The translations under genes and the position numbers were made by a program. The notes under the pieces were generated by a model, which was given only the letters and a program-made list of their open reading frames with translations, did no database searches and was not told the origin of the DNA. A stretch of DNA of 30,135 bases, taken from NCBI GenBank assembly GCA_023399095.1, contig JAEWQS010000120.1:1-30135 (forward strand). The letters run 5' to 3'. Numbering within the stretch: the first letter of the stretch is position 1; each line of letters starts with the position of its first letter. Shown in pieces: positions 1 to 6,221 of the stretch. This DNA comes from Bacillota bacterium. GTDB lineage: Bacteria; Bacillota; Clostridia; Christensenellales; SZUA-584.

Positions 1-474
1 TTGGAAATCTCACGTCTCGGCCGTTTTAATGTACAGTGTGCACAAAGCCTTGGTATTCCTGTACAATACTGGAGCAAGATTCAGAATGGTGAGTCGATCG
101 AATATGAAGGGCGACTGTTTGAGCCCAACATGGTATTGGGGCCGCGGCGTAAAGGCATCAAGGTCACGTATTGTACAGACACACGACCGACCAAGGCACT
201 GCCTGCGTTTTGCAGCAATTCGGATATACTCATATGTGAAGGCATGTATGGTGAGAACGAAAGGCTGCCAGATGCTGTGGAGAAGAAGCATATGATATTC
301 TCGGAAGCGGCATCGCTGGCAAAGCAAGCGGCGTGCAAAGAGCTTTGGCTCACACATTACAGCCCGTCGCTATATGATCCGACCTTTTTTCTGGATCGCA
401 CAAAACTCATTTTTCCTGACACATACGCAGGGTATGATCTAAAATCCAAAACACTTAGGTATGAACAGCAGTGA
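1..474 (+). CDS. rnz: Ribonuclease Z, C-terminal part (5' truncated by window edge)
   Basis: Open from the first base, so the true start lies upstream; the TTG at position 1 is just the first codon in the window. The 157 visible residues match the C-terminal half of the metallo-beta-lactamase-fold tRNA 3' processing endonuclease, which trims the 3' trailer of pre-tRNAs. Visible family motifs are YCTDTRP (metal-binding Asp about visible residue 60), CEGMYG, KKHMIFSEAA, and the final ligand motif LTHYSPS (His about 119). It acts in the cytoplasm as a zinc-dependent dimer. It ends at TGA 472-474, followed by a 173-base gap before cotJA. I see no strong terminator after it. Family identity is secure; the N-terminal half was not seen. 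Confidence 0.9.
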   Translation: MEISRLGRFNVQCAQSLGIPVQYWSKIQNGESIEYEGRLFEPNMVLGPRRKGIKVTYCTDTRPTKALPAFCSNSDILICEGMYGENERLPDAVEKKHMIFSEAASLAKQAACKELWLTHYSPSLYDPTFFLDRTKLIFPDTYAGYDLKSKTLRYEQQ

Positions 475-588
475 TATATGCTTTCGTATGGCTGTATACT
501 TCCAACGAACCGCTTGGCTTATTGGTTAATTTCTTGTGCACAAATAAAGATAGCTAAATACATTTAAGGAACACAATTGAGCTATGCA

Positions 589-596
589 CATACTAT
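589..596 (+). promoter_or_regulatory. Candidate SigE-type -10 element upstream of cotJABC
   Basis: CATACTAT lies about 50 bases before the cotJA start and resembles the mother-cell SigE -10 (CATACAnT). The -35 side (around 568-576) is only a weak match. In Bacillus subtilis cotJ is known to be SigE-controlled, which is the main reason for the proposal. A small stem-loop (611-616 with 623-628) sits between it and the ribosome binding site. Confidence 0.3.
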
Positions 597-647
597 AATA
601 TTAAGTCAAATTGAGACTTTGATCTCAATGGAAAGGGGAAATGAGTT

Positions 648-878
648 ATGATTGCAGATAATTATCCTGATATGTTTACGGCGACGCCCGCGGGAGTTTG
701 TGTTCCACAGGAGACTGTGATCAATGATGTGAAGCTGGCACACGCCTATGTGCCGATTCAAAAAATGTGTGCAACGTTTATGCCTCTTGAGTCTTTGAAA
801 AAAGGAACAATTTTTCCGCCGCTTGTGAATGTGTACGGTTGGGAAAGAAAAGGGATGGGGGATGACAGTTATGAATAG
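648..878 (+). CDS. cotJA: Spore coat-associated protein CotJA
   Basis: A 76-residue protein with the CotJA signature: LAHAYVPIQKMC, then LESLKKGTIFPPLVNVY. In the family, CotJA is a small coat-associated protein needed for CotJC to assemble into the inner spore coat. The ATG is preceded by AAAGGGG about nine bases upstream. First gene of a three-gene operon; its stop overlaps the start of cotJB, indicating translational coupling. Length is normal for the family. It is likely made in the mother cell during sporulation; a candidate SigE -10 is at 589-596. Confidence 0.88.
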   Translation: MIADNYPDMFTATPAGVCVPQETVINDVKLAHAYVPIQKMCATFMPLESLKKGTIFPPLVNVYGWERKGMGDDSYE

Positions 879-1146
879 AGACGAAATGTTAAAGAGACTA
901 TCGGCTCTGGATTTTTATACCATTGATCTTCACTTGTATCTGAATACGCATCCGAATGACAGAGATGCGATTATGAAATATAATGCCGTGGTTAAAGAGG
1001 CTAATGCGCTGAGGCAGGAATATCAGGAACAATATGGCATGCTGATGGCCGGCAGCACCACAAGCAAATGCCCGTGGCAGTGGATAGAAAACCCATGGCC
1101 GTGGCAGTATAAATTTAATTTTGATTTGGCGGGAGATGATAAATAA
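871..1146 (+). CDS. cotJB: Spore coat protein CotJB
   Basis: Matches CotJB: LSALDFYTIDLHLYLNTHPND followed by an aromatic C-terminal section (WQWIENPWPWQYKFNF). The frame is open from 829, but the G-rich stretch at 853-861 fits initiation at ATG 871 (91 residues, close to the usual length of about 87); ATG 862 is an alternative giving 94. Starts inside the last codons of cotJA and ends by overlapping the first base of the cotJC ATG, so the three genes are translationally coupled. Presumed component of the CotJ coat complex with CotJA and CotJC; its biochemical activity is not known. Confidence 0.85.
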   Translation: MNRDEMLKRLSALDFYTIDLHLYLNTHPNDRDAIMKYNAVVKEANALRQEYQEQYGMLMAGSTTSKCPWQWIENPWPWQYKFNFDLAGDDK

Positions 1147-1736
1147 TGTGGGTATATGATAAGAAGCTCGAATATCCGGTTAAGATAAATAAGCCGGACC
1201 CAAGAATGGCAAAATTAATCCTGACACAATATGGCGGACCGGACGGCGAACTTGCTGCATCATTAAGATATTTGAGCCAGCGTTTCTCGATGGTGACACC
1301 CGAGGCAAAAGCCACACTGAACGATATAGGTACGGAAGAACTTGCGCATCTTGAGATGATTGGCGCCATGGTCAAGCAGCTCACCCAAAACGCCAGCATA
1401 GAAGAAATTGAAGACAGCGGTATGGCCGCGTATTATGTAGATCATGACAAAGCAGTGTATCCGGCAAATGCGGCAGGCGTGCCGTTCACGGCGGCATATT
1501 TACAGTCTAAAGGTGATCCGAGAACGGATCTTTATGAAGATATGGCTGCAGAACAAAAAGCACGCTCAACATATGAGTATCTCTTGAATATGGCGGACGA
1601 TCCGGATGTAATCGGACCATTAAAATTCTTGCGTGAAAGAGAAATCGTACACTTCCAACGCTTTGGGGAATCTTTGCGCCATGTACAGGATTACCTGGAA
1701 AATAAGAAGAGGTATAGCATGGGTACGCGTAAATAA
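1146..1736 (+). CDS. cotJC: Spore coat manganese catalase CotJC
   Basis: A 196-residue ferritin-like four-helix protein of the dimanganese catalase family, which disproportionates hydrogen peroxide. The five expected metal ligands are present with family spacing: Glu35 (GGPDGELAASL), Glu65 and His68 (TEELAHLEM), Glu136 (MAAEQKA), His169 (EIVHFQRF). Third gene of cotJABC; the ATG overlaps the cotJB stop (TAATG). In spore formers CotJC is an inner coat enzyme thought to protect spores from peroxide. A Rho-independent terminator follows at 1776-1803. A longer paralogue with identical ligand spacing lies at 3939-4610 on the other strand. Confidence 0.92.
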   Translation: MWVYDKKLEYPVKINKPDPRMAKLILTQYGGPDGELAASLRYLSQRFSMVTPEAKATLNDIGTEELAHLEMIGAMVKQLTQNASIEEIEDSGMAAYYVDHDKAVYPANAAGVPFTAAYLQSKGDPRTDLYEDMAAEQKARSTYEYLLNMADDPDVIGPLKFLREREIVHFQRFGESLRHVQDYLENKKRYSMGTRK

Positions 1737-1775
1737 ACGAGAATGAAAGCAGCTTTGTTTTCATATTGGGTGAAT

Positions 1776-1803
1776 AAAAGGGTGCAACGGTATGCATCCT
1801 TTT
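1776..1803 (+). terminator. Terminator of cotJABC
   Basis: An 11-bp stem (1776-1786 with 1793-1803, one G-T wobble) around a six-base loop, the 3' arm ending in TTTT. It sits 40 bases after the cotJC stop. The A-run on the 5' arm would also give a T-run on the opposite strand. Confidence 0.7.
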
Positions 1804-1918
1804 GCTTGTCTGAAGAAACTTTCTTTCAACAAAAAAAGATTTGTGCGTATGATATAGCAGGAAGTTAATAGCATGAAAGCATGTGAATCTTATTCAAAAT
1901 AAGGAAGGTGGTGATTAT

Positions 1919-2350
1919 ATGACAAATAATCCGCAAAACAGAATGGACTATCGATATAACACATATGATCGTGAGACAGACAAGGATAAACAGAACCTAA
2001 TGAAAACACCGACATCAAGAACTATGGATAATACCATGGTTCCTCCGATTGACCAGATCACAGGGGAAAGCGTGATGCCACCGGAGTCTCCTCTGGTTCC
2101 ACTTGTACCGGCTCCAAGACCGGAACCGATGCCCATGCGAAATCCATATCAATCGCAAGGGTATCTGCAGCAACATATTGGGCAAAACATGCGCGTGCAG
2201 TTTTTAATTGGGTCTAACGGCCCGCTTGTGGACAGAACGGGAACCCTCGTTGAGGTTGGTGAGAGCTACATCGTGCTGCAGCCGACAGATACGGATGACC
2301 TGTTGATGTGCGATTTATTTTCGATAAAGTTTGTAACAATCTATCGCTAG
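1919..2350 (+). CDS. GerQ-like spore coat protein
   Basis: A 143-residue protein from ATG 1919, chosen over the upstream in-frame ATG 1883 because AGGAAGGTGGTG precedes it at good spacing. Residues 1-75 are low in hydrophobic content and rich in Asn, Asp, Pro and Met. The last 55-60 residues (GQNMRVQFLIGS...GTLVEVGESYIVLQPTDTDDLLMCDLFSIKFVTIY) resemble the C-terminal domain of GerQ, a coat protein required for the cortex-lytic enzyme CwlJ and cross-linked by transglutaminase in Bacillus. The match is by pattern, not alignment. Its place just after cotJABC and before more spore-type genes supports a coat role. A hairpin terminator follows. Confidence 0.6.
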   Translation: MTNNPQNRMDYRYNTYDRETDKDKQNLMKTPTSRTMDNTMVPPIDQITGESVMPPESPLVPLVPAPRPEPMPMRNPYQSQGYLQQHIGQNMRVQFLIGSNGPLVDRTGTLVEVGESYIVLQPTDTDDLLMCDLFSIKFVTIYR

Positions 2351-2355
2351 AGACG

Positions 2356-2389
2356 AAAAGCCTATGCCAAAAAACGGATATAGGCTTTT
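2356..2389. terminator. Bidirectional terminator between the GerQ-like gene and the amidohydrolase
   Basis: A 10-bp stem, AAAAGCCTAT (2356-2365) pairing with ATAGGCTTTT (2380-2389), followed by further T. It lies between two convergent genes whose stops are at 2350 (+) and 2405 (-), so it can serve both. Confidence 0.75.
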
Positions 2390-2404
2390 TTCGTGGCCAT
2401 ATTT

Positions 2405-3595
2405 TTAGACCTTGTCAGATTTATAAACGATACTGCCGTCGATGATCGTGTATAAGCAGTTTGTGAAGGTTTCCATGGGGTTGCCGTCAAATATCGCGAT
2501 ATCTGCGTCTTTGCCGGGTGCAAGGCTGCCCACGCGATGTGATACATTGCAGATCTCGGCGGCGTTAATGGTGATAGCTTTCAGGCCTTCTTCAATACCC
2601 AGCCCTTCCTTTGCCGCAAGCCCCGCGCAAAGCGGGAGGTATTGTATGAGGGATACCGGATGATCCGTCATAATTGCTACTTTCACGCCGGCCTTGTGCA
2701 AGACCCCTGCGGTCTTAAAATCTGAATACTGAACCTCAATTTTGTTCCTCGATGCGAGGCTTGGCCCCACAATGGCAGGGAATCCGGATTCCTTGACAGC
2801 CGCGTCGATTAGGTGGCCTTCAGTGCAATGATCAAGCGTCATGTTTAAATCGAACAGCTTTGCTATGCGTATGGCTGTCAATATGTCGTCTGTGCGGTGA
2901 ACGTGTGCTTTTAAGGGTATCTCCTTTCGAAATACGGGCAGCCAACACTCTCGTCTCGGATTCACATCGAAGGCTTCTCCGGATTTCTCGGCGGCCTCTT
3001 TTTGATTGCAATACTGCTTTGCATAAAAGAGTTCTTCGCGCAGCATGGCGCCAACCGACATGCGTGTGGACGGCATCATGTTGTTGTTGCCGTAATTTTT
3101 TTTGGGATTTTCGCCGAAAGCGATTTTCATTGCCGCCGGTTCCAGCACGATCATATCATCGAGGTTTCGCCCGTTTGTTTTAATAAACGCAAACTGCCCG
3201 CCAACCACGTTTGAGCTCCCAGGGCCCACCATCAGCGATGTGATGCCGGCTTTGATAGCGTTGTGAAAAGCGGCATCCATGGGGTTTATCGCATCAATGG
3301 CTTTGAGATATGGTGTGATGGGCTCGGTGATTTCGTTGCAGTCGTTGCCGTCCGTTCCTACCTTTTCTTCGGAAATACCGATGTGGCAATGAGCTTCTAT
3401 AAACCCGGGCATAACCCAGCATCCCTTGGCATCAATGACGCATTCATCATGGTTTTTGGTTAAATCAATATCTTCGGCAATCTCTTTAATCGTTTTGCCT
3501 TTAAACAAAACACATCCTTTTTCAAAATTTGTGCCACACATTGACAAAATCTTTGCGTTTTTTATAAGTATAAGAATCACTCCAAGCCTATTCAT
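2405..3595 (-). CDS. Metal-dependent amidohydrolase, imidazolonepropionase-like
   Basis: A 396-residue member of the amidohydrolase superfamily (TIM-barrel hydrolases). Visible motifs are the beta-strand-1 GFIEAHCHIG (His69, His71), AHVHRTDD and DHCTEGH as further histidine ligands, the catalytic Asp in IMTDHPV, and the C-terminal LAPGKDADIAIFDGNP with the small composite domain. The substrate cannot be read from sequence; relatives cleave cyclic amides or N-acetyl compounds. No signal peptide, so cytoplasmic. The start is uncertain: ATG 3595 has no good ribosome binding site and an internal GTG at 3580 is an alternative. It sits alone on the minus strand inside a cluster of spore-coat-type genes, a position with no obvious metabolic explanation. 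Confidence 0.8.
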   Translation of the reverse strand: MNRLGVILILIKNAKILSMCGTNFEKGCVLFKGKTIKEIAEDIDLTKNHDECVIDAKGCWVMPGFIEAHCHIGISEEKVGTDGNDCNEITEPITPYLKAIDAINPMDAAFHNAIKAGITSLMVGPGSSNVVGGQFAFIKTNGRNLDDMIVLEPAAMKIAFGENPKKNYGNNNMMPSTRMSVGAMLREELFYAKQYCNQKEAAEKSGEAFDVNPRRECWLPVFRKEIPLKAHVHRTDDILTAIRIAKLFDLNMTLDHCTEGHLIDAAVKESGFPAIVGPSLASRNKIEVQYSDFKTAGVLHKAGVKVAIMTDHPVSLIQYLPLCAGLAAKEGLGIEEGLKAITINAAEICNVSHRVGSLAPGKDADIAIFDGNPMETFTNCLYTIIDGSIVYKSDKV

Positions 3596-3639
3596 TTTTT
3601 AGGAATGCGAATGCCTTCTGTTATCTCCAAATAGTTCTT

Positions 3640-3669
3640 GAATATCGTTCCCTTGAAGAGCAGATAATA
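3640..3669 (+). promoter_or_regulatory. Candidate forespore (SigF/SigG-like) promoter
   Basis: GAATA at 3640-3644 and GATAATA at 3663-3669 with an 18-base spacer resemble the forespore -35/-10 pattern (GnATR and CATnnTA), with one mismatch in the -10. It lies about 34 bases before the Asn/Gln-rich peptide start. Pattern match only. Confidence 0.3.
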
Positions 3670-3702
3670 ATCATAAATAAAAAAAGCAAAGGAGTCATAA
3701 AA

Positions 3703-3867
3703 ATGGATAACAATTGTAAAAACAACCAGAATTTTAGGAACAACCAAAACAACAAACAGAACAACAATCAGAATGACAATAAGGATCAGAATAACAGACA
3801 GAACAACAACAAAAGACAGAATCAGAACAACAGACAGAACAACAACATGAACCAAAACAACCGATAG
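3703..3867 (+). CDS. Short Asn/Gln-rich peptide, probably spore-associated
   Basis: A 54-residue ORF (ATG 3703, TAG 3865-3867) with AAAGGAG eight bases upstream of the start and a strong terminator after the stop. About half the residues are Asn and most others Gln, Lys, Arg or Asp; there is one Cys (position 5) and one Phe, and almost no hydrophobic core. Repeated units such as DRQNNN- and RQNNN-type blocks occur at about residues 31-48. Composition suggests an intrinsically disordered, basic polypeptide. I do not recognise a family. The position between coat-type genes and a possible forespore promoter suggest a small spore protein; that is inference. The antisense 'ORF' here is a low-complexity shadow. 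Confidence 0.65.
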   Translation: MDNNCKNNQNFRNNQNNKQNNNQNDNKDQNNRQNNNKRQNQNNRQNNNMNQNNR

Positions 3868-3891
3868 TGTAATTGTTAAGCCGTTAAATAA

Positions 3892-3922
3892 AAAAACATG
3901 GGGTCTCTAACCTCATGTTTTT
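3892..3922. terminator. Bidirectional terminator between the Asn/Gln-rich peptide and the Mn catalase
   Basis: A 12-bp stem: AAAAACATGGGG-side bases 3892-3903 pair with 3911-3922 (one G-T wobble) around a seven-base loop, flanked by a T-run on one side and an A-run on the other. It serves convergent genes ending at 3867 (+) and 3939 (-). Confidence 0.8.
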
Positions 3923-3938
3923 CTTACATTCAGAAAGG

Positions 3939-4610
3939 CTAGTTGGGGTTTGTAAACTGCGGCGGCTGTGGGTTGCTCTGCGCAAAATATTGTCCGCCCG
4001 GTGACGACAGATCAAAATAGAGCTTTGAATCACCTGTAACGCCCCAATCTTTAAGGGATCCGGTATCCTTGACTCTGTTAAATGCATCGCGAAACATCGT
4101 GTTATGAGCCTCTTCACGGTTCAGCAGAAAGTCGATTGTTTCTCTGACACCTTTATCGTTGATCTGGCGGTATAAATACTGATAGACCACCTTGGCCCTT
4201 TCCTCTGCCGCTATATCCGACAGGATATCCGCTGCAAGATCGCCTGTTTCTTCGATATAAGTAGCTGACCAAAGATATCCCGACGCATTGGAAAGTGCGG
4301 GCGTTAAGCCAGTTTGCACATGAGCCTCAATATTTCCGGTTGTAGCCGCGGCTGCATTTAAATCGTGGCCGTTGAGCAAATTAACGGTTGCCGCAACCAT
4401 TTCCATATGACCAAGCTCTTCTGAAGCCACATCCAAGAACAGATCCTTGATTTGAGGATCGTTTATTCGGAAGCTTTGAGACATATATTGAAGCGCAGCT
4501 TTGAGCTCGCCGTGGGGGCCGCCGAGCTGTTCTTGCATCATCGCGGCATAGTTTGGATTGGGTGCGTCGACTTTAACTGGGAATAAGAGCTGCTTTTCGT
4601 GTTTGAACAT
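3939..4610 (-). CDS. Manganese catalase, CotJC-type paralogue
   Basis: A 223-residue dimanganese catalase. Ligand positions are the same as in the CotJC of this window: Glu35 (GGPHGELKAAL), Glu65 and His68 (SEELGHMEM), Glu136 (IAAEERAK), His169 (REEAHNTMF). It differs by a longer insert between the second and third ligand helices (Asn/Ala-rich, about 80-110) and a C-terminal tail of about 35 residues rich in Pro, Gln and Asn. The start at ATG 4610 has GGAGG eight bases upstream. No signal peptide. It is transcribed alone, opposite to the importer operon, and may be another coat-located or general cytoplasmic peroxide scavenger. Confidence 0.88.
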   Translation of the reverse strand: MFKHEKQLLFPVKVDAPNPNYAAMMQEQLGGPHGELKAALQYMSQSFRINDPQIKDLFLDVASEELGHMEMVAATVNLLNGHDLNAAAATTGNIEAHVQTGLTPALSNASGYLWSATYIEETGDLAADILSDIAAEERAKVVYQYLYRQINDKGVRETIDFLLNREEAHNTMFRDAFNRVKDTGSLKDWGVTGDSKLYFDLSSPGGQYFAQSNPQPPQFTNPN

Positions 4611-4655
4611 TGAGTACCTCCATAATTCTTATTGCTTTTATTTTTTTCAAAAATA

Positions 4656-4717
4656 AAGATATTATTCGGATATCTAGTGCCTGTCGTATGGACACCCGGA
4701 ACTCTTTCAAATATCTT
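4656..4717. other. Possible structured element between divergent genes
   Basis: AAGATATT (4656-4663) is complementary to AATATCTT (4710-4717), enclosing 46 bases that contain further short pairings (TGTC with GACA, CGG with CCG). It lies in the divergent region between the Mn catalase and the importer lipoprotein gene, in the probable leader of the minus-strand gene. It does not match the purine, yybP or ykkC riboswitch patterns that I know. It could be chance in AT-rich sequence. Confidence 0.25.
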
Positions 4718-4768
4718 GATCTTCATTCTTTTGTTTGAGCATAAAAATCAAAAATATTTTTAGATACA

Positions 4769-4797
4769 TTGCTTTTTTTGGTAAATACATGTACAAT
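4769..4797 (+). promoter_or_regulatory. Candidate SigA promoter of the BMP importer operon
   Basis: TTGCTT (4769-4774), 17-base spacer, TACAAT (4792-4797). A 9-bp imperfect stem-loop (4810-4818 with 4823-4831) then lies in the leader before AGGAGGA at 4844-4850. No known riboswitch is recognisable in the leader. Confidence 0.5.
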
Positions 4798-4857
4798 ATA
4801 CATATTGAAAGACATGCCTTATGGTGTGTCTAAGTATATTTTTAGGAGGAAAGATCT

Positions 4858-6039
4858 ATGAAGAAAATATTGACCATTGTCTTGGCATTGAGTTTAATGC
4901 TGTCTCTTTTCGCTTTGGCCGGATGCGGCAATGCGAATAACGCAGCTTCACCGAGCCCCGAGGCAACCGAAGAAGTGGCGGAGACAGTTTCAGTTGAACC
5001 GACAGAACCTGCTGAGACAGAAGAAGCGCCCGCGGAAGGTGCCGAGATTGCGATGATCACCGACAAAGGAACGATCGATGACAAATCGTTCAACCAAGGC
5101 ACATGGGAAGGCGTTCAGAAGTATGCTGAAGACAATGGTATTGTCTGTCAGTATTATAAACCGTCTGAAGTATCGGATGCCGCTTATCTAGAAGCGATCA
5201 GTCTTGCTATTCAGGGCGGCGCAAAAGTGATTGTGACCCCCGGATTCCTGTTCGAAGTGGCGATCTATGAGGCGCAGACACAGTATCCTGACGTGACCTT
5301 TATTCTTCTAGATGGAACACCGCACTCTGCTGATGCTGAGCCAGTTTACAAAACAGAATCCAACGTGCTCAGCATTGTTTATGCTGAGCAGGAAGTCGGT
5401 TTCTATGCGGGTTATGCGGCAGTCAAAGACGGCTTCAAAAAGCTTGGCTTCCAAGGCGGCATGGCGGTTCCGGCTGTGGTTCGGTATGGCATTGGCTTCC
5501 TTCAGGGAGCTGAAGCGGCTGCGGCTGAAATGGGCCTTGATGAAGGTGCTATCACTGTGATGTATAACTACTCCGGCGATTTTGCCGCGACACCTGAGAC
5601 TCAGGCGAGAGCGGCTGGCTGGTTCCAGACCGGCACAGAGATCATTTTCGGTTGCGGCGGCAGCGTCGGTAACTCCGTGATGTCGGCTGCCGAAGCGGCA
5701 TCTGACAAGTTTGTCATCGGTGTGGACGTTGACCAGCACGCCGAATCCAATACGGTTATCGCCTCTGCTTTGAAGCAGCTTGGAAACTCCGTTTATCAGT
5801 CGATCGGTACTTATTACGACGGTACATTCGCTGGCGGCAAAACACAAATTTTTGATTCTACCAACGATGGCGTCGGCCTTGCCATGGATAACGCAAAATG
5901 GCGTACATTTACCAAGGCTGATTATGAGACGGTGTTGACAGCTGTTAAAAATGGCGACTACACAATAAACAGCGATATAGCAGTTGCGTTTAAGGATCTT
6001 GGTCTTAAGTTTGTGAAAGTGACAGAAGTCACAGACTAG
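4858..6039 (+). CDS. BMP-family ABC transporter substrate-binding lipoprotein (nucleoside-type)
   Basis: A 393-residue lipoprotein: a short basic N-terminus, a hydrophobic segment, and lipobox LAGC with the lipidated Cys at 23, then an acidic Pro/Glu/Thr-rich linker to about residue 62. The folded domain starts at EIAMITDKGTIDDKSFNQGTWEG, the typical opening of BmpA/PnrA-type periplasmic binding proteins, and has the expected VIVTPGFLFEVAI, EQEVGFYAGYAAV and GVDVDQ segments. Characterised relatives (PnrA, NupN) bind purine nucleosides; the ligand here is inferred. The start has AGGAGGA seven bases upstream. It is followed by a strong hairpin without a T-run and then by the ATPase and permease genes. 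Confidence 0.9.
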   Translation: MKKILTIVLALSLMLSLFALAGCGNANNAASPSPEATEEVAETVSVEPTEPAETEEAPAEGAEIAMITDKGTIDDKSFNQGTWEGVQKYAEDNGIVCQYYKPSEVSDAAYLEAISLAIQGGAKVIVTPGFLFEVAIYEAQTQYPDVTFILLDGTPHSADAEPVYKTESNVLSIVYAEQEVGFYAGYAAVKDGFKKLGFQGGMAVPAVVRYGIGFLQGAEAAAAEMGLDEGAITVMYNYSGDFAATPETQARAAGWFQTGTEIIFGCGGSVGNSVMSAAEAASDKFVIGVDVDQHAESNTVIASALKQLGNSVYQSIGTYYDGTFAGGKTQIFDSTNDGVGLAMDNAKWRTFTKADYETVLTAVKNGDYTINSDIAVAFKDLGLKFVKVTEVTD

Positions 6040-6061
6040 TTCACGAATGTTTATGTGCTTG

Positions 6062-6085
6062 GGAAGGTGCCTTCTGGCACCTTCC
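6062..6085 (+). promoter_or_regulatory. Intercistronic hairpin after the binding-protein gene
   Basis: A perfect 10-bp stem (6062-6071 with 6076-6085) closed by a TTCT tetraloop, 22 bases after the stop of the lipoprotein gene and not followed by a T-run. Such hairpins after binding-protein genes usually stabilise the upstream mRNA or attenuate readthrough, giving more binding protein than transporter. That role is inferred here. Confidence 0.6.
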
Positions 6086-6221
6086 TGCATAATAACAATA
6101 TTCGTTATGTCTTTTAAGAATTCAAATTGAAAAGTCCGTTTTTGATAGCAGTCCATCACTATGATGCCACTGCTTTTGCGTTTTTATCTATCATATTCTC
6201 AGATAAAGAAGGTGAAATACC

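Noticed and set aside
3592..3855. 87-residue minus-strand ORF made almost only of Val, Leu and Ile
   Set aside because: It is the antisense of the Asn/Gln-rich codons (AAC/CAG read backwards as GTT/CTG); no ribosome binding site, and the plus strand has one.
4620..4857. Purine riboswitch before the nucleoside-type importer
   Set aside because: The conserved L2/L3 loop and junction bases of purine riboswitches are not found on either strand; only generic pairing is present.
5308..6159. 283-residue minus-strand ORF antisense to the BMP lipoprotein gene
   Set aside because: It lies opposite a clear coding gene, has no family motifs, and reflects codon bias of the sense strand.
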